64,000 nucleotides of DNA. Origin: Cristatella mucedo. Its lineage: Eukaryota > Bryozoa > Phylactolaemata > Cristatellidae. The notes below the pieces were generated by a model. The model was not told the origin of the DNA. It saw only the letters and a list, made by a program, of their open reading frames with translations, and searched no databases. Each line of letters begins with the position of its first letter. Position 1 is the stretch's first letter. This document shows, one piece after another, positions 38,157 through 50,288 of the stretch. The stretch spans positions 1,324,501-1,388,500 of the forward strand of contig WPIO01000066.1 of assembly GCA_009760855.2 (NCBI GenBank). The letters are read 5' to 3'. The translations under genes were made by a program, and so were the position numbers.

Positions 38157-41100
38157 TATATATATATATATGTATATATATATACATATACATGCATATA
38201 TGTAGATGACTCATATATCTATATCTATTTATATGTAATATATATATATATATATATAAGCTATAAGCTATATAGTTAATTTTGATTATAAGTAGTTATT
38301 TATAAGTAACTATAAAAATAAGAAATTGATGACATGTTTGCAAACCAGAGTGCGAAATTCCATCTTCCAATCAGAACTACATCACTCATTACATGAAGGT
38401 ATTCATCCCCTAATATGATAAAGAATACACTTGGCATGCTTTCTGCAGCAAAGCTCTTCTTTGGTAGACACTTCAAATTTTGACTTCAACTTCTGACTTC
38501 CACTTCAACTTGTGACTCAAGATGAATAGCTGTGCCTCAAAACAGCTTCATGTTAAGTTCCCTTGTACGCTCTACGATGCTATTTTAATTGTTTAACTTT
38601 AACTTCTGTGAGCTCTTGTTATCCATTATCACCGTTACTAGTTTCCCATTTGTTGAAGACTGAGCAGAACAAAGTCGGCCAAGGCAAGACATTGCATTAG
38701 AAGAATCCTTGCAATATGGGAGTTGCAGCAGCGGCTGCTGATTCGCCGGCGTCAATAATGTCAAAGTAACAGCTGACGGTTCTGTTCTTTACCGGGCGTA
38801 CTTAAAAAATTCAAATGCCGGTTCTAGGTTAATGTTCGGTGTAACCGTGGTTAACTAACATTCTGTGTGACATATAACAAAATACTAGCTGATTAAACAG
38901 CCTCTTTTTTGTATCGCGACAGAAGAGCCTTTACGGCTATCACTACCGTTTGCAGTGGCGATAAAGAATCGCCCACCGCAGGAATCGAACCCACACAAAC
39001 GCCTTACCCAGTGTGCCATCACGGCTAACCAACTATTCAATTTCCGCGCGTTATTTTTAACCGACTCTGCTTTGTATCTGCTACTGTAGGCCATTAAAGT
39101 AATGATTTGATCGACCTAAATAGTGGATAATTGCGGCATGCCGAATCCACCTACGCCTCAGAGTAATAGCCTCTTAAATATGGATTCCTATTCGTAATTG
39201 CTGCGTAAACACAACAGGATAGGCGGAAAGTAGTAGAGCATGGCTGCTGTAGAGAATGTTTTCCATTTTTCTTTGAATTAAGAGGAAACATTTTCAAATG
39301 TAATACCGCATGCTGCGTCAGACCATTTTGTTCTAGGACATATCGTGGCAGCTTGCGAGTCAGGCTTCCATGGTCATAAAACACTTTACTGTGCTAATAT
39401 TGAAATGCAAAATTCTTTTTAAAAATTGAGTCAACGTTATTCAATTGTTTTAATGTCTCAGGTATGCAGGAATAGCAAGTCATACCTATTATAGATGTGT
39501 ATGATTTTATAGCATGTATCATAACTGAGCTTTGTTGTATTTACGTCAATAATTTGTAAGCAACATACAAGTTTCTCCATTGAAGCTTAAGTTTTCTAAA
39601 CATTAGTCTTCAGTTAGACTTATATTTCTTGTACATGATTCTAAAATAATAGAAAGATGACCTAAGGTGTTCTGTCAAAGCAGTCTTATTTCCCACAATG
39701 GTTAGTTTTATGTTCCTCTGGTTTTCGGAACATTTTTTGTTCAACGATACGCCAGCAGAATTTGCTGGCACTTCTTGGAATTAAGAGATCTAAATGAGCG
39801 TTAAGCAATTTAGAAAAAAACATTTAAACGAGCATTCATTGAGAATTTCACAGCCAAGATTTGGATACAAGCTTTTCTATCATAGATATATTGTTATCGT
39901 TCAGCAATTTGTCTTAAGCTACGAATTCCTTATAGGAAAATGCAGATACACTATATCCTAGGCAGATGCAACAAAAATATCTGCTCGAACGATATTTCCA
40001 GAAGTTATGCAAATATTATAAGCATTTTTTATTTCATCGTAGAAAAAACTCAAAAAGTAACTGAAATACGTGTGAGTACTCAGACTGGTCATTTTGTTTA
40101 TCACATGTTTGACTGATTATCCTTTGTAAGATTAGATCAATCCGACGCATACACTTGCGTTACAGAAATTTTAATTGAGTTAAATGACAGTATTGTGAGC
40201 CTGGCTGCTCAAGTGGAAAACATCATTTGTGAAAGCAAACAATTTTTTTAAGTTGAGAAGCAAAATTACGTAAACATTTTTTCCTCAGATATGATTTGGC
40301 AGCCAATGGCAAAGCACATCCTTTGACACTCTTTACCTTGCATACTAGTTTTGAATAACCTTTGAAAACTCGTTGGCTATTCTAGACGTTAATTTAAATT
40401 TATAGGTTTTAGACACGTGTTTTTTATTACTACCCGTTGGAAATTCTTCTCTTCTGTCAAGCCTTTAGTGTAAGCACAAATAGCTCTTCTAATTACGCAG
40501 CATGTAGCTACTAAAATTCTCTGTTGTGAATACCTTATGATTGAAGCTCCATTACTTTTAAAATCTTAAAAATATAGATAGCATTATTATTGAAAAGATG
40601 GAGCAAAAAGTTGTTTGTCATTGCTTCTCTTGATGTTTACAATAAACGAAATCATTTGCAGGACTAACCAAACCCTTAGATTTTAATTCTGACTAGTTTT
40701 TAGTTGTGTATTCACGGCAATAAATCAGTAAATACAATTTTAGATTTTCCGTATGAGCTTAAGACCGAACCTCAAGAGGTTTTACTTCGACAAGGCAATG
40801 TTACTCAAATACGTTTGCTCGCCAACTATGTAGAATTACCAGTGTATGTTTACTTCCGACGAACGGATCAAGACACTTATATGGTCAGTGGATTGATTTT
40901 GAAGGGAGAACCATGCATATACTTGGAAGATTTTTCACAAGGCGTAATTTCCATCTCACGAAACGTAAGATGCTCTCTAAATGTACAGTCGGGAACATAT
41001 GATACCATCTTGACGATGACAGCTACTTCTAAGAGCGTATCTGACAGTGGAAATTACTCTTTTGAGTTGTCATACGAGTCTAAAAAGACATACTCTCAAA

Positions 41101-44100
41101 AGAGCGATGAAATCTTTGCTGTGACTAACATGAGCATTACAATCTTTTCATGTAAGTGTATAACTGTGACAGATTGTTTGGCTTAGTCAGTTTTATGATT
41201 TGAAGTGGATGCTTACAAGTTGTCTCAGCTCGCTTTTCAAAAGTATCTAAAATTATGTAAAAACTCTTAAATCGGTTTGAATAAGCTGGTAATATAATAT
41301 AATAACATTACTAAAATTGATAAAGCCCAAACAGAGAAATAAGTTACGATCTTAGCGCTGCAGTGCAACCATGAATGAATGGTCAGTGTTATCATGCTGA
41401 ATAAGCGACAAGAAAAATACGGTTAGGGTACACGTGCACTGGGCCAAATTTCAAGTATGGTTAGTTGCAGCATGCCCAGTGTCAGCCGACATAAGCACAT
41501 AAAACGGAACGCGTGGACCCACTAAATTCTGGGATAAAGTGGTGACTCTCTAGTTTATTTATATGAATGGTAAATTCGGGTGTCGTGATGCAAGTCGAGA
41601 GTGAGTTCCAGGATTTAGAAGTATAAGAACTAAATGCATGATCTTCAAGCGATCTGCGGTTTGGACAAGGTGAGTGTAAAAAATGAGATTCCAAAAAGTG
41701 TGCATTACAATGCATAGCCTGGTGGGGCAGTAGATCAGAAAAAATAGGCTGGAGCTGAAACAATGAATTGACATAAAAGTATGTGAGAAAAACTTTAAGC
41801 ATTTGTACTACTTGACTGGTAGAAATTGCAATACGTTGAGAAGTGATGTGACAATACAACTGGGACGCTTGCGATAGAAAAGCCTTACTGAAGAATTGTG
41901 CACCAGCTGTGAGCACCTGATTGCACAGGCCTGTAGAACTACAACGAATGAGTGACCGAAGTCATGAAAGGATGTCATGAATGCCTGGACCAATTTGGAT
42001 GTGATATCCTTACCTAATCGAGCCCAAATTGTAACAAGTTTATGTAGTCAAAAGAAGGCAGACTTGATGGTGGAGCTGGTGTGGTCATCTAATGAAAGGT
42101 CACGTTGGAATGTGGCGCCTAAATTTTGTGCAGATTCAACAGAAGAGATACTGGCAGAGCCGATTTTGAGTGTCATCCTTTCCAATATCTGAATTACACT
42201 GGGTTTGCTGATGACTAGTAAGTCGGTTTTATCGTCATTCAAACTAAGCAAAACATACCGTCATTAATTGTGGGGCTGTAATAAAGACAGCTAGTAAAGA
42301 AGTTGAGAGAATCTGACTTGCTCGAGGGCTGAAAGTGTTCACAGTAAAGGTACAACTGAATTTCATCAGCACAACAGTTAAAGCCTACACTGTGCATGGC
42401 AATGCCATCGGTAAAAGGAGGAGTATAAACAGTCACAGGAGTAGGAATAAGCATGGAGTCCTAACGTACCCAATATTCTAGGGATTCCTCGGATTATCTT
42501 TGTCCATTCGCATCAATACTTTGGAGTCTCCCACTGACATTGGAGTGAAGCAACGCAATGCAGTTCCAGTAATTCCCATTAAAGATTAGAAGATTTCAAT
42601 GGTCTTTCTTTGGTGATGGAGAGTATCAAAATTTCTTGGTGATGGATAGGATCAAAAGCGGCCGAAAGATCAAGCAAAACAAGAAATACGGGCACCTGGT
42701 AATTGTTACGAGTACTTGTCGATATTCCAGTAAAGTCATAAAGCCCTTTAAGCATGCTAGATTTCTTCGAAAATAAATAAATGTACACCTAAAAAAAGCC
42801 CATAGAGCAGGTTCTGAGGAATTATTATTATAAAATCTTGTATTCAAGTCAGGCTTTCCGTTTTTATAATGATTTGTATTTTTGATTAGAAACATTGCCC
42901 ATTAGATATCGTTTCTCGTTAAACTGATTTTATGAAACCATAACATAAAGCTAAAATAATTTATAAGGGTAGAGAAGATGCTTTTGTTGTGACAACATGC
43001 GTACAGGGACTGGATGAGTGAATTGTCTTGTTATTTCTTGCACCCACCAACTTAATTATGCATTTTACTAGTCTACTGCCTCAAGCGAATATTATTACAA
43101 GCTGAAGATCTTTCATAGGCAAACAAATCTAGGAATAAGCTAGCTCCTACATAAGTATGATGATATTATTATGCCCAAGCATACATGGGAACCTGAATTT
43201 CTAACCAGATGATGATTGCTTACTAATAAAGACATTAATCAATCCACCATAATTTAAAACTTTTCTAAGACTAATGCCTGAGAAGAGGCAGACGGCAGTG
43301 ACAAACTCCCACTGCCAAGCATATTGCCCTACACTTTGAGATTCACGCGGACAAGAAGCCGTGTTGGAAGAGCAATTAATAGATGGTCATTCTTTATTAC
43401 GCTTAATAATTGTTATTATAATGCGCTTGATAAAGCGCCCTCGGAGAACTCAATCTCTTTCTAGGTGCTTTACTATTGCTGCAAGGGGAAACACAATTGA
43501 ATGGTGAGTAAAATCATGCTTGACAAACAAACAACATGAATAACATGGATATGGGTGACATGCACAGGGTCAGCATGCAAACGTGGTTAGTGGCAGCATG
43601 CACAGTGTCAGCACACATAAGCCCATGGAGGACGAATGACATGCACCCACTAAATGCTTTCCTAAATAGGTGTGTTTTAAAGTTCCTTCAAATTTGGTCA
43701 AGTCAGGGGGATGTTCTGACACAGGTCGGGAGGGAGTTCCAAGCTTTGGGAGCATATGAACTAAATGCATGGTCTCCAAAGGATTTGAGGTTTGAATGAG
43801 GTATTGGTAATCTGTTTAATTCCGAAAAGTAGGTGGTACGGAATCCAAAAGTCTATCAATACCTCGTATGTTTGGTGGCTCCTAGATCTCCACCATATAA
43901 TGTGTTCCGATCACCTCCTGCCAGTTCGGGCTCTGTGCAGGAAGCTTGCCTAGCTGTGCGAGTGAAGCAGCCCCAATAGTGGTAGCAGCAGGACTGGTGA
44001 TAGCATTTGTTCGTCATTAACCAATGCAAAAGCAGACCTATACGTTAGTAGAATTCAGCTCTTTTTGGTGCAGCTTAACAGCGGTATGAGTTATAATCAT

Positions 44101-47100
44101 TTTCATTCCATAATATTTGTTTACCCAATATCAAGAAATGCTGTTAGTTAGGGGGCTTCGAACAATAGTAAAGTTTTTAAGGTTCTGTATTGAGAGTTTT
44201 CCAAAACGGAATTTCTTATGGAATGTACCTAATAAATTAAGGAAGATGAAACAATTTAGTGAGATGGCTGTTGCCAAATTTGCTCGTGCTATTAATTACT
44301 ATGTCCATTTCTATTTTATTTGTCATAAGATCTACCATGTCGTCTACATGTGAATACATCTGCTTACTTGCTCATGCCTTCTGCTTGGCTAGCCTGCCAC
44401 TTGCATATGTTACCGACAATTATTTATTAATCCTGTATATTTAGCATCTGTAAAGTGCCTAGAGATTAATTCAGTTCAAAGACAGTGGTAAACCTATGTA
44501 TTATTAATATTATTAATAATATTATCATTGACATTTGAACACCATTGTTTAGGTCATTGTTTAGGTCAAGCCTGATATAATTACATCTATGTCAATGGGC
44601 AACAATCATTCCGGGATTTTCAAGTGCTGACAACTTTGAAATTTCTAGAAAAAATAAAAGAATAAAACTGAGCGATTAATTATATTTTAATGTCATATTG
44701 CCTCTACTAGAAGCAGGCCTGTATCTGATGAGCGACTAAATATTGCATCTATTACGCAGATAAGTGATTTTGATGTCATCACCTAATTACAGGTCTGATT
44801 TCTATCAGTCAGTCACCTGATGCTTCAAGTATAGATGGTAGAGCCTATTTTGGTCTTGGGGAATAATTATATCAACCATTTTTTCAGATTCTGTAGAACT
44901 AGTAGGAAGTATCACAATATTTCATCCCAGAAAGAGTTTTTGAAAAACACAGTGCTTTATTCTGCAACAATTGCAGCTAATCTTTTACTTATATTTTTTT
45001 AAGAGCGCTAGGTACCATGAAAATTTAGAGGTGGCCTCTTTGTGCATAACAATTCAGTGAATAACGAATAAACATCGCTAGCCATTTCAAAAAATTCTCC
45101 CAAAGAACCCACGTTCTTTTTATGGAATGCACACATGCTGCAAGGAAAATGTGTCAATACGGTTAGTGACGGCACGACACTTTCAGCACTTCTATGCATT
45201 CAGAGGGCTATTTTAATGTCTCCTTTAACACTAATTCATCTCATAAATGATTAGCGAAGTAATTTATATATTTAAAGATATAGGGATTACTTTAATAATT
45301 ATCATAGTGTGAAGCAAATGCTATGATATTATACATTTTCATCCCTGCTTATATGAGGTGAAAAAATAAGGCAGTCACGAAGTTTTATTTTTGAGTGAGA
45401 GGGACTCAAGTCAATGAATATGCAGTGATAGCAAGACATCCCCAGCAAGTACACTCTTCTAGTTTGAACTCTAGTGAATACGTAGTAAATGGAGGAATTC
45501 GCCACTAAACCTCTTTTACGGATCCAAGTTGGCTAATTATAAAACTATGATTTCCATGAAAGTACCCCCAGTAATTATGCCTTAACTTTATATTTTAAGG
45601 AACTGCAAATCAAAGATCGCTAACATTATTTGTTACTGAGACTTTTTTTTATTGGTTATACAACAAAGGTACTTAATACAGTGAACATATGCTTTCTGCT
45701 CCAAACTTCACAAAGCTAGAAAAGTTTGACCAATTTACATTGTTAAGTTTTTTGACACAAATTTCTAGGAATATAAGTATTGAAATCTCTATTTTGCAAT
45801 GCCTCCTTCTCGTCCACGTGATATGCACTTTGTCTGTTTAAGGCCCGGAAGACGTGCTCGGTATGAAAAGTTAATAGAATTTAGTATTTTAGCTTATCTG
45901 AATTACCGAAGAGAATAAATGGTTCTCCTTATAATGCCTATCTATTTTGAAGCCTATAAAGTCTTTATATTTTGTCTAGCATGCTTTATTGACGGCGGAC
46001 TGTTTACATAAAACTAAAAGATTCGAACAGCATGCATGGACGTGCAGAAACGGTAGTACAATTTAAAAAATCAAAGACAACTCAAGACACTCTTTCACTG
46101 ATATAGCTAGTAATTCACACGCTGTATTGCTTAAATGGATATCCAAATTTTACAAAATCTTTCCCAGTGAAGATAAGAGATCTCGAGAATTACAGCACTG
46201 ACAGCTACTTATCCACAGGTTTCGCACTGGCAGGCTTTAAAGGTTGTCGAAATAAAGGATATACTTTAGTTCCACATTCGCACAATTAAGGTTATATTTT
46301 AGTAACGCATTCCCTTTAGTTAATAAAGGATGGCTAGTTCATATTCTTTATCGTGTCGATTGGAAGAGTTGAACTTTGAATGCCTTAAAGAATTGTCGAA
46401 CGCGATCGACGGGGCGCCGTTAGTTATTTTCAATTGTACGAAGTCTAGATCTCTGCTAGCTTTCATAGCCGTTAAAGCACTTTTTTCGCTCCTCGCATTT
46501 ACCATGACATGCATGAATCGGGCGATGTATAGTGAATACCGACCACTGTCTTTTTCATCGAAGTGTGTTGCCGCCCAGCTTAAGATGACCATTATTTTTT
46601 GAAATTTGCCTCAGGTCGAATGATCATTCAAAGCTGGATTAGAAAGCTTACTCAATCTCAAAAAACATAACTAGATCTTAAATTAATTTATTGAATTCTC
46701 GTTCTAGACAACTGTTATGCAAATAGCAAGACCTCCGATGTTACGACCTACATCACTAGCATTGGAGAAAAGATATTTGTTCATTGCAACGTATTTTGCT
46801 ATGTAAGCAACCCGGATTTTTCTGTTGGCTTCAAGTTGGTTGGAAGCAAGAACTCTGATCCGCTCATTGTAAGCTGCTCATCCGGAAAATTCAGTCGAGA
46901 TCTAAACTACCAGCTACCTGCCGCAGTGACCTCAAACTGTCAGACCACGAGAGGCAATTTTCCAAGCAGAAGCAACATTGTTGCATCATTCGGTTTTGAG
47001 AATGTTACGATTCGTCTGGAAGGGGACTACAAGTGCTATACACTGGCCTACGGGGAAAGGACAGATTATTCTTTTAGAATATTCGTGCAGAGTAAGTTTA

Positions 47101-50100
47101 TTACGCTTAGTGAATATCGTTCACATTCAAAAAAACTTAGATGCAAGTTTTTTTCAGCAAGTGGTCGCACGTTTTCATTTGTGTGCACATTTAAAAAAAA
47201 CACTCACTGTAGACGCGATTTTCTAAGAATTTCAGCTACCTTTCACCGCAGTTTCTTAATAATCGCCTGCTCTTTAGGACCACCTAAACTCGCAATAAGT
47301 GGCAATGTGGCTGGAGATTTCGAAAACTCCCAACAATACCTCAATTTCACATGCTTGGCTACCGATGGAAGACCTCCAGCGAGGCTGATATGGCTTATAG
47401 ATGGAGATCGTACTTTTATGAACTCTTACCAACCGATGTCAGAATTTGACGATGCTTCGTCTTCTCGGAGTTCAGCAAGTACTATTTTAGTACCAAAAGA
47501 TCGCACGTTTGATGGCAAAAACCTAACTTGCAAGACAGACCAGAGTGGATTGCTACCAGTGGTTACCTCACAACCGGTAACAATTCGGGTATACTGTGAG
47601 TCTATTTATTAGAAACACGTGTGCTTACATGTATAAACGTAACAAAAGGATTATCTCACTATTAGGAACTTCAAAACTGTTAAATAAAAATATTCCATGT
47701 GCGCACCTGGGAGTTGAAAAAAATCTTTTTAGTCTATCTGCCGGCGGTACTACAGATTAAGTACTTGCTATTTCAAGTGTATTTAATGTATTTTATTTCC
47801 GTCTGTAACTCCACAAAATCCAAATAGTATTTGGGTGTTCCGCAGGAGAGTTTCGTATAGCTCAATCACTGTATAGAGTACTCACAACCTAAGCGGCTTT
47901 TGGTACGCATTAGGTAGCCAACAGACTTTGTCTCAGAAAACAAAGAGAAAGTGGGAACCATAGCAGAGTTAAGATAGCAGTTGAGGTAGTGAGTTGCATA
48001 GAAGTAGCAGTTCAGGACCGCTGAAAAAGATGTGCCATAGTCGGCAGTTGGAGAATAGATGTCGTTGCGTAAGAACTGTGGAAGCGAGTTCCACAGTCTA
48101 GGACCTGCAGAGCTAAAGCTTCTGTCGCTAAAGATGGAATGGAACAGCTAATTTATTGTAATATTAATAATAACAATAATGCACTTGATAAAGTGCCCTC
48201 GGAGAGCTCAATCTATCTCTATGGGCTTTACATTTGCTGCAAAGAGAATTGTACACACAGGACCGGAGGGCACGAAGAGGCAGAAACTGGTGTAGCAGTT
48301 CAGCCTCGGTATGAAGGAGTCAAGCCGTGGCGGGCCTTGTGGGTCTTATGTGTCTGGTGCAGCGGAATGTAGTTTGGATAGTGCTCAATAGTCAGGTAAA
48401 TGTTTCGCTTTCAGATATTAACAATCACGTGGTTCATCATCCGTGTTTCCATAGTTACAGAGCTATTAGGTCCACATTCAGTATTGTCTATTTATATTAA
48501 TCCAAAAAATCTAAGAATTCTCAATTGACCATGCAATGGGTTAGCATCTTTCCGAATGCCTTATGCAGAACTCTCCTGCATACAGTCAATGCAGTCTTAG
48601 CGGCATCCTGAAGTTACGGACGGATGTAAATTACATTACATTGCACATTCTTTTTAGAAAACATGGTATATTAATCATTGGTAGCAAACCAATGTCAGCA
48701 AGCGTTACATGGTTGGTAGTGCCAACGTGTGAAATGTTATCAGCGGTAACATATGCAGTGTTAGCACACATAATCACACAAATGAACAATTATCAGGATA
48801 AAAAAATGCTGTAATACATCGTTCCATTTCAACTTTTTCCAAAGTTCTGAAAAGTCCGGCTTTTTTAAATCCGCTTGAGTCAGTTTTAAGGTCTACGAAC
48901 CAGAAATTGAAATGCTATTCTAAGCGAAGGACGAAACATCGTAGTATGCATGCCGGTTAATTGAGAGCCAGCGCCAGTTTGGGAGAATGGAGTGATTTGA
49001 CACTGCCGGCATTAAGCAAGAGATGCCTTCCCGGAGAGATTTCCGCTAACTACAAGGGCCTGCCAGCACAAGCTGGTGGAGCAGCAAGCTCGGCAACGTA
49101 AGTCAGAAGGAGATGCAAAACATGTTTAGACTGGTTAGAAATTAGTATCCTGATCTGAATAAGTCTTAATTTAAGCAAGTTGATTCAGCTAAAATTAGGC
49201 CGACAAGACTCTGGCACTGTAGTAATCATTTAGTGTAAACTTACTTTTTTTTTTACAAACATCTAGATGTGGTGCAGTAGCAACAAGGCATCGTGCAGGC
49301 TGTGCCAAATTTGTGCATTATGTTATCCAATGGTTCAAAAGCTTGTTTTTTTTCTCATAACCAGTAAGATGTTTTTATCTTCATTCAATTTGAGAAGGTG
49401 AGCTGCTTTCCGTGGATACATCTCATAAGTACATATAGCAAGTTAGTAGAGACAGATTGACGTGTTGGTGGAAAAGGAAAGAACCGTTTAATAGTGCAAC
49501 ATAGAGAGCCGTCAGAGATAAAGGTATAGCTGAGACTGTGCTACCGATCACATCAGCAAGAGGGCAAATATAAACCGTAAAAACATACTGAACAAGCATA
49601 AAAACCCGAAATGAAATAGTTCATCCTATTACTTTTGTGTATTCCTATCGATAGTCTGTAGTGTCACACTAAGATAGGATGTGAACCATTGCAGTGCAAT
49701 GGCATTGATGCCCGGGCAATTTGAGTCGCCTCAACAAGAATTAGGTCATACTTAGCATCAACCGCTGACAACAGATTGAGTAAAACAAGCAGAGAAATTT
49801 TACCGTTCTGTAATCTCGATAATTCCGCTATTCACCTGAAGAAACGCTGAGCCTGTAGAGTGAGTACCTATTACACTATCGTGGAACTTATTCCATAGGA
49901 TTACATTTTTAGTACTGTAATTCAGCTAATTTATCACAATATGTTTCAGCGTTCCTGGTAGGAATTCTAGAAGAGAGACTGCACGGAAGCTTTTAAATTT
50001 ATCTTGGCCTAGTGTCGATTTCTCTATTAGAACCTTAAGTGCTGCCTTTTTAAAGGGCATACAGACTCGATGAGAAGCTCAAGAAATAATTATTGCATCA

Positions 50101-50238
50101 GTTATTCTTGGCTTTAGCTGTTCCATTTCTCATGGAATTTATACGGCGGGATTAGTCTAAATGATTAATAGTCTTCTTTGATTGGGAGAAAAAATACCAG
50201 AATGAGTTCGCTCACATATTTCTCACTCTCTCTCTCTT

Positions 50239-50288
<50 letters not shown>

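Larger units (their letters stand above)
33774..40743 (+). other. Gene B intron 2 (about 7 kb)
   Basis: Bounded by GTAAGC and ATTTTAG. It contains the SINE 2 pair, two SINE 1 copies, LINE A fragments and the long (GA)n tract. Stretches 33774-35044, 35341-36202, 36951-38065 and 39036-40743 show nothing further. Confidence 0.65.
41152..46707 (+). other. Gene B intron 3 (about 5.6 kb)
   Basis: Bounded by GTAAGT and TTCTAG. It contains LINE A copies and the antisense Ig-like remnant at 46320-46592. Stretches 42831-43394 and 45211-46319 show nothing else. Confidence 0.65.

Noticed and set aside
40704-40743. Earlier start of Ig exon 2 at the AG before 40704
   Set aside because: It would enter in phase 0, which cannot join the phase-1 donor at 33773; the acceptor at 40743 fits and has a better tract.
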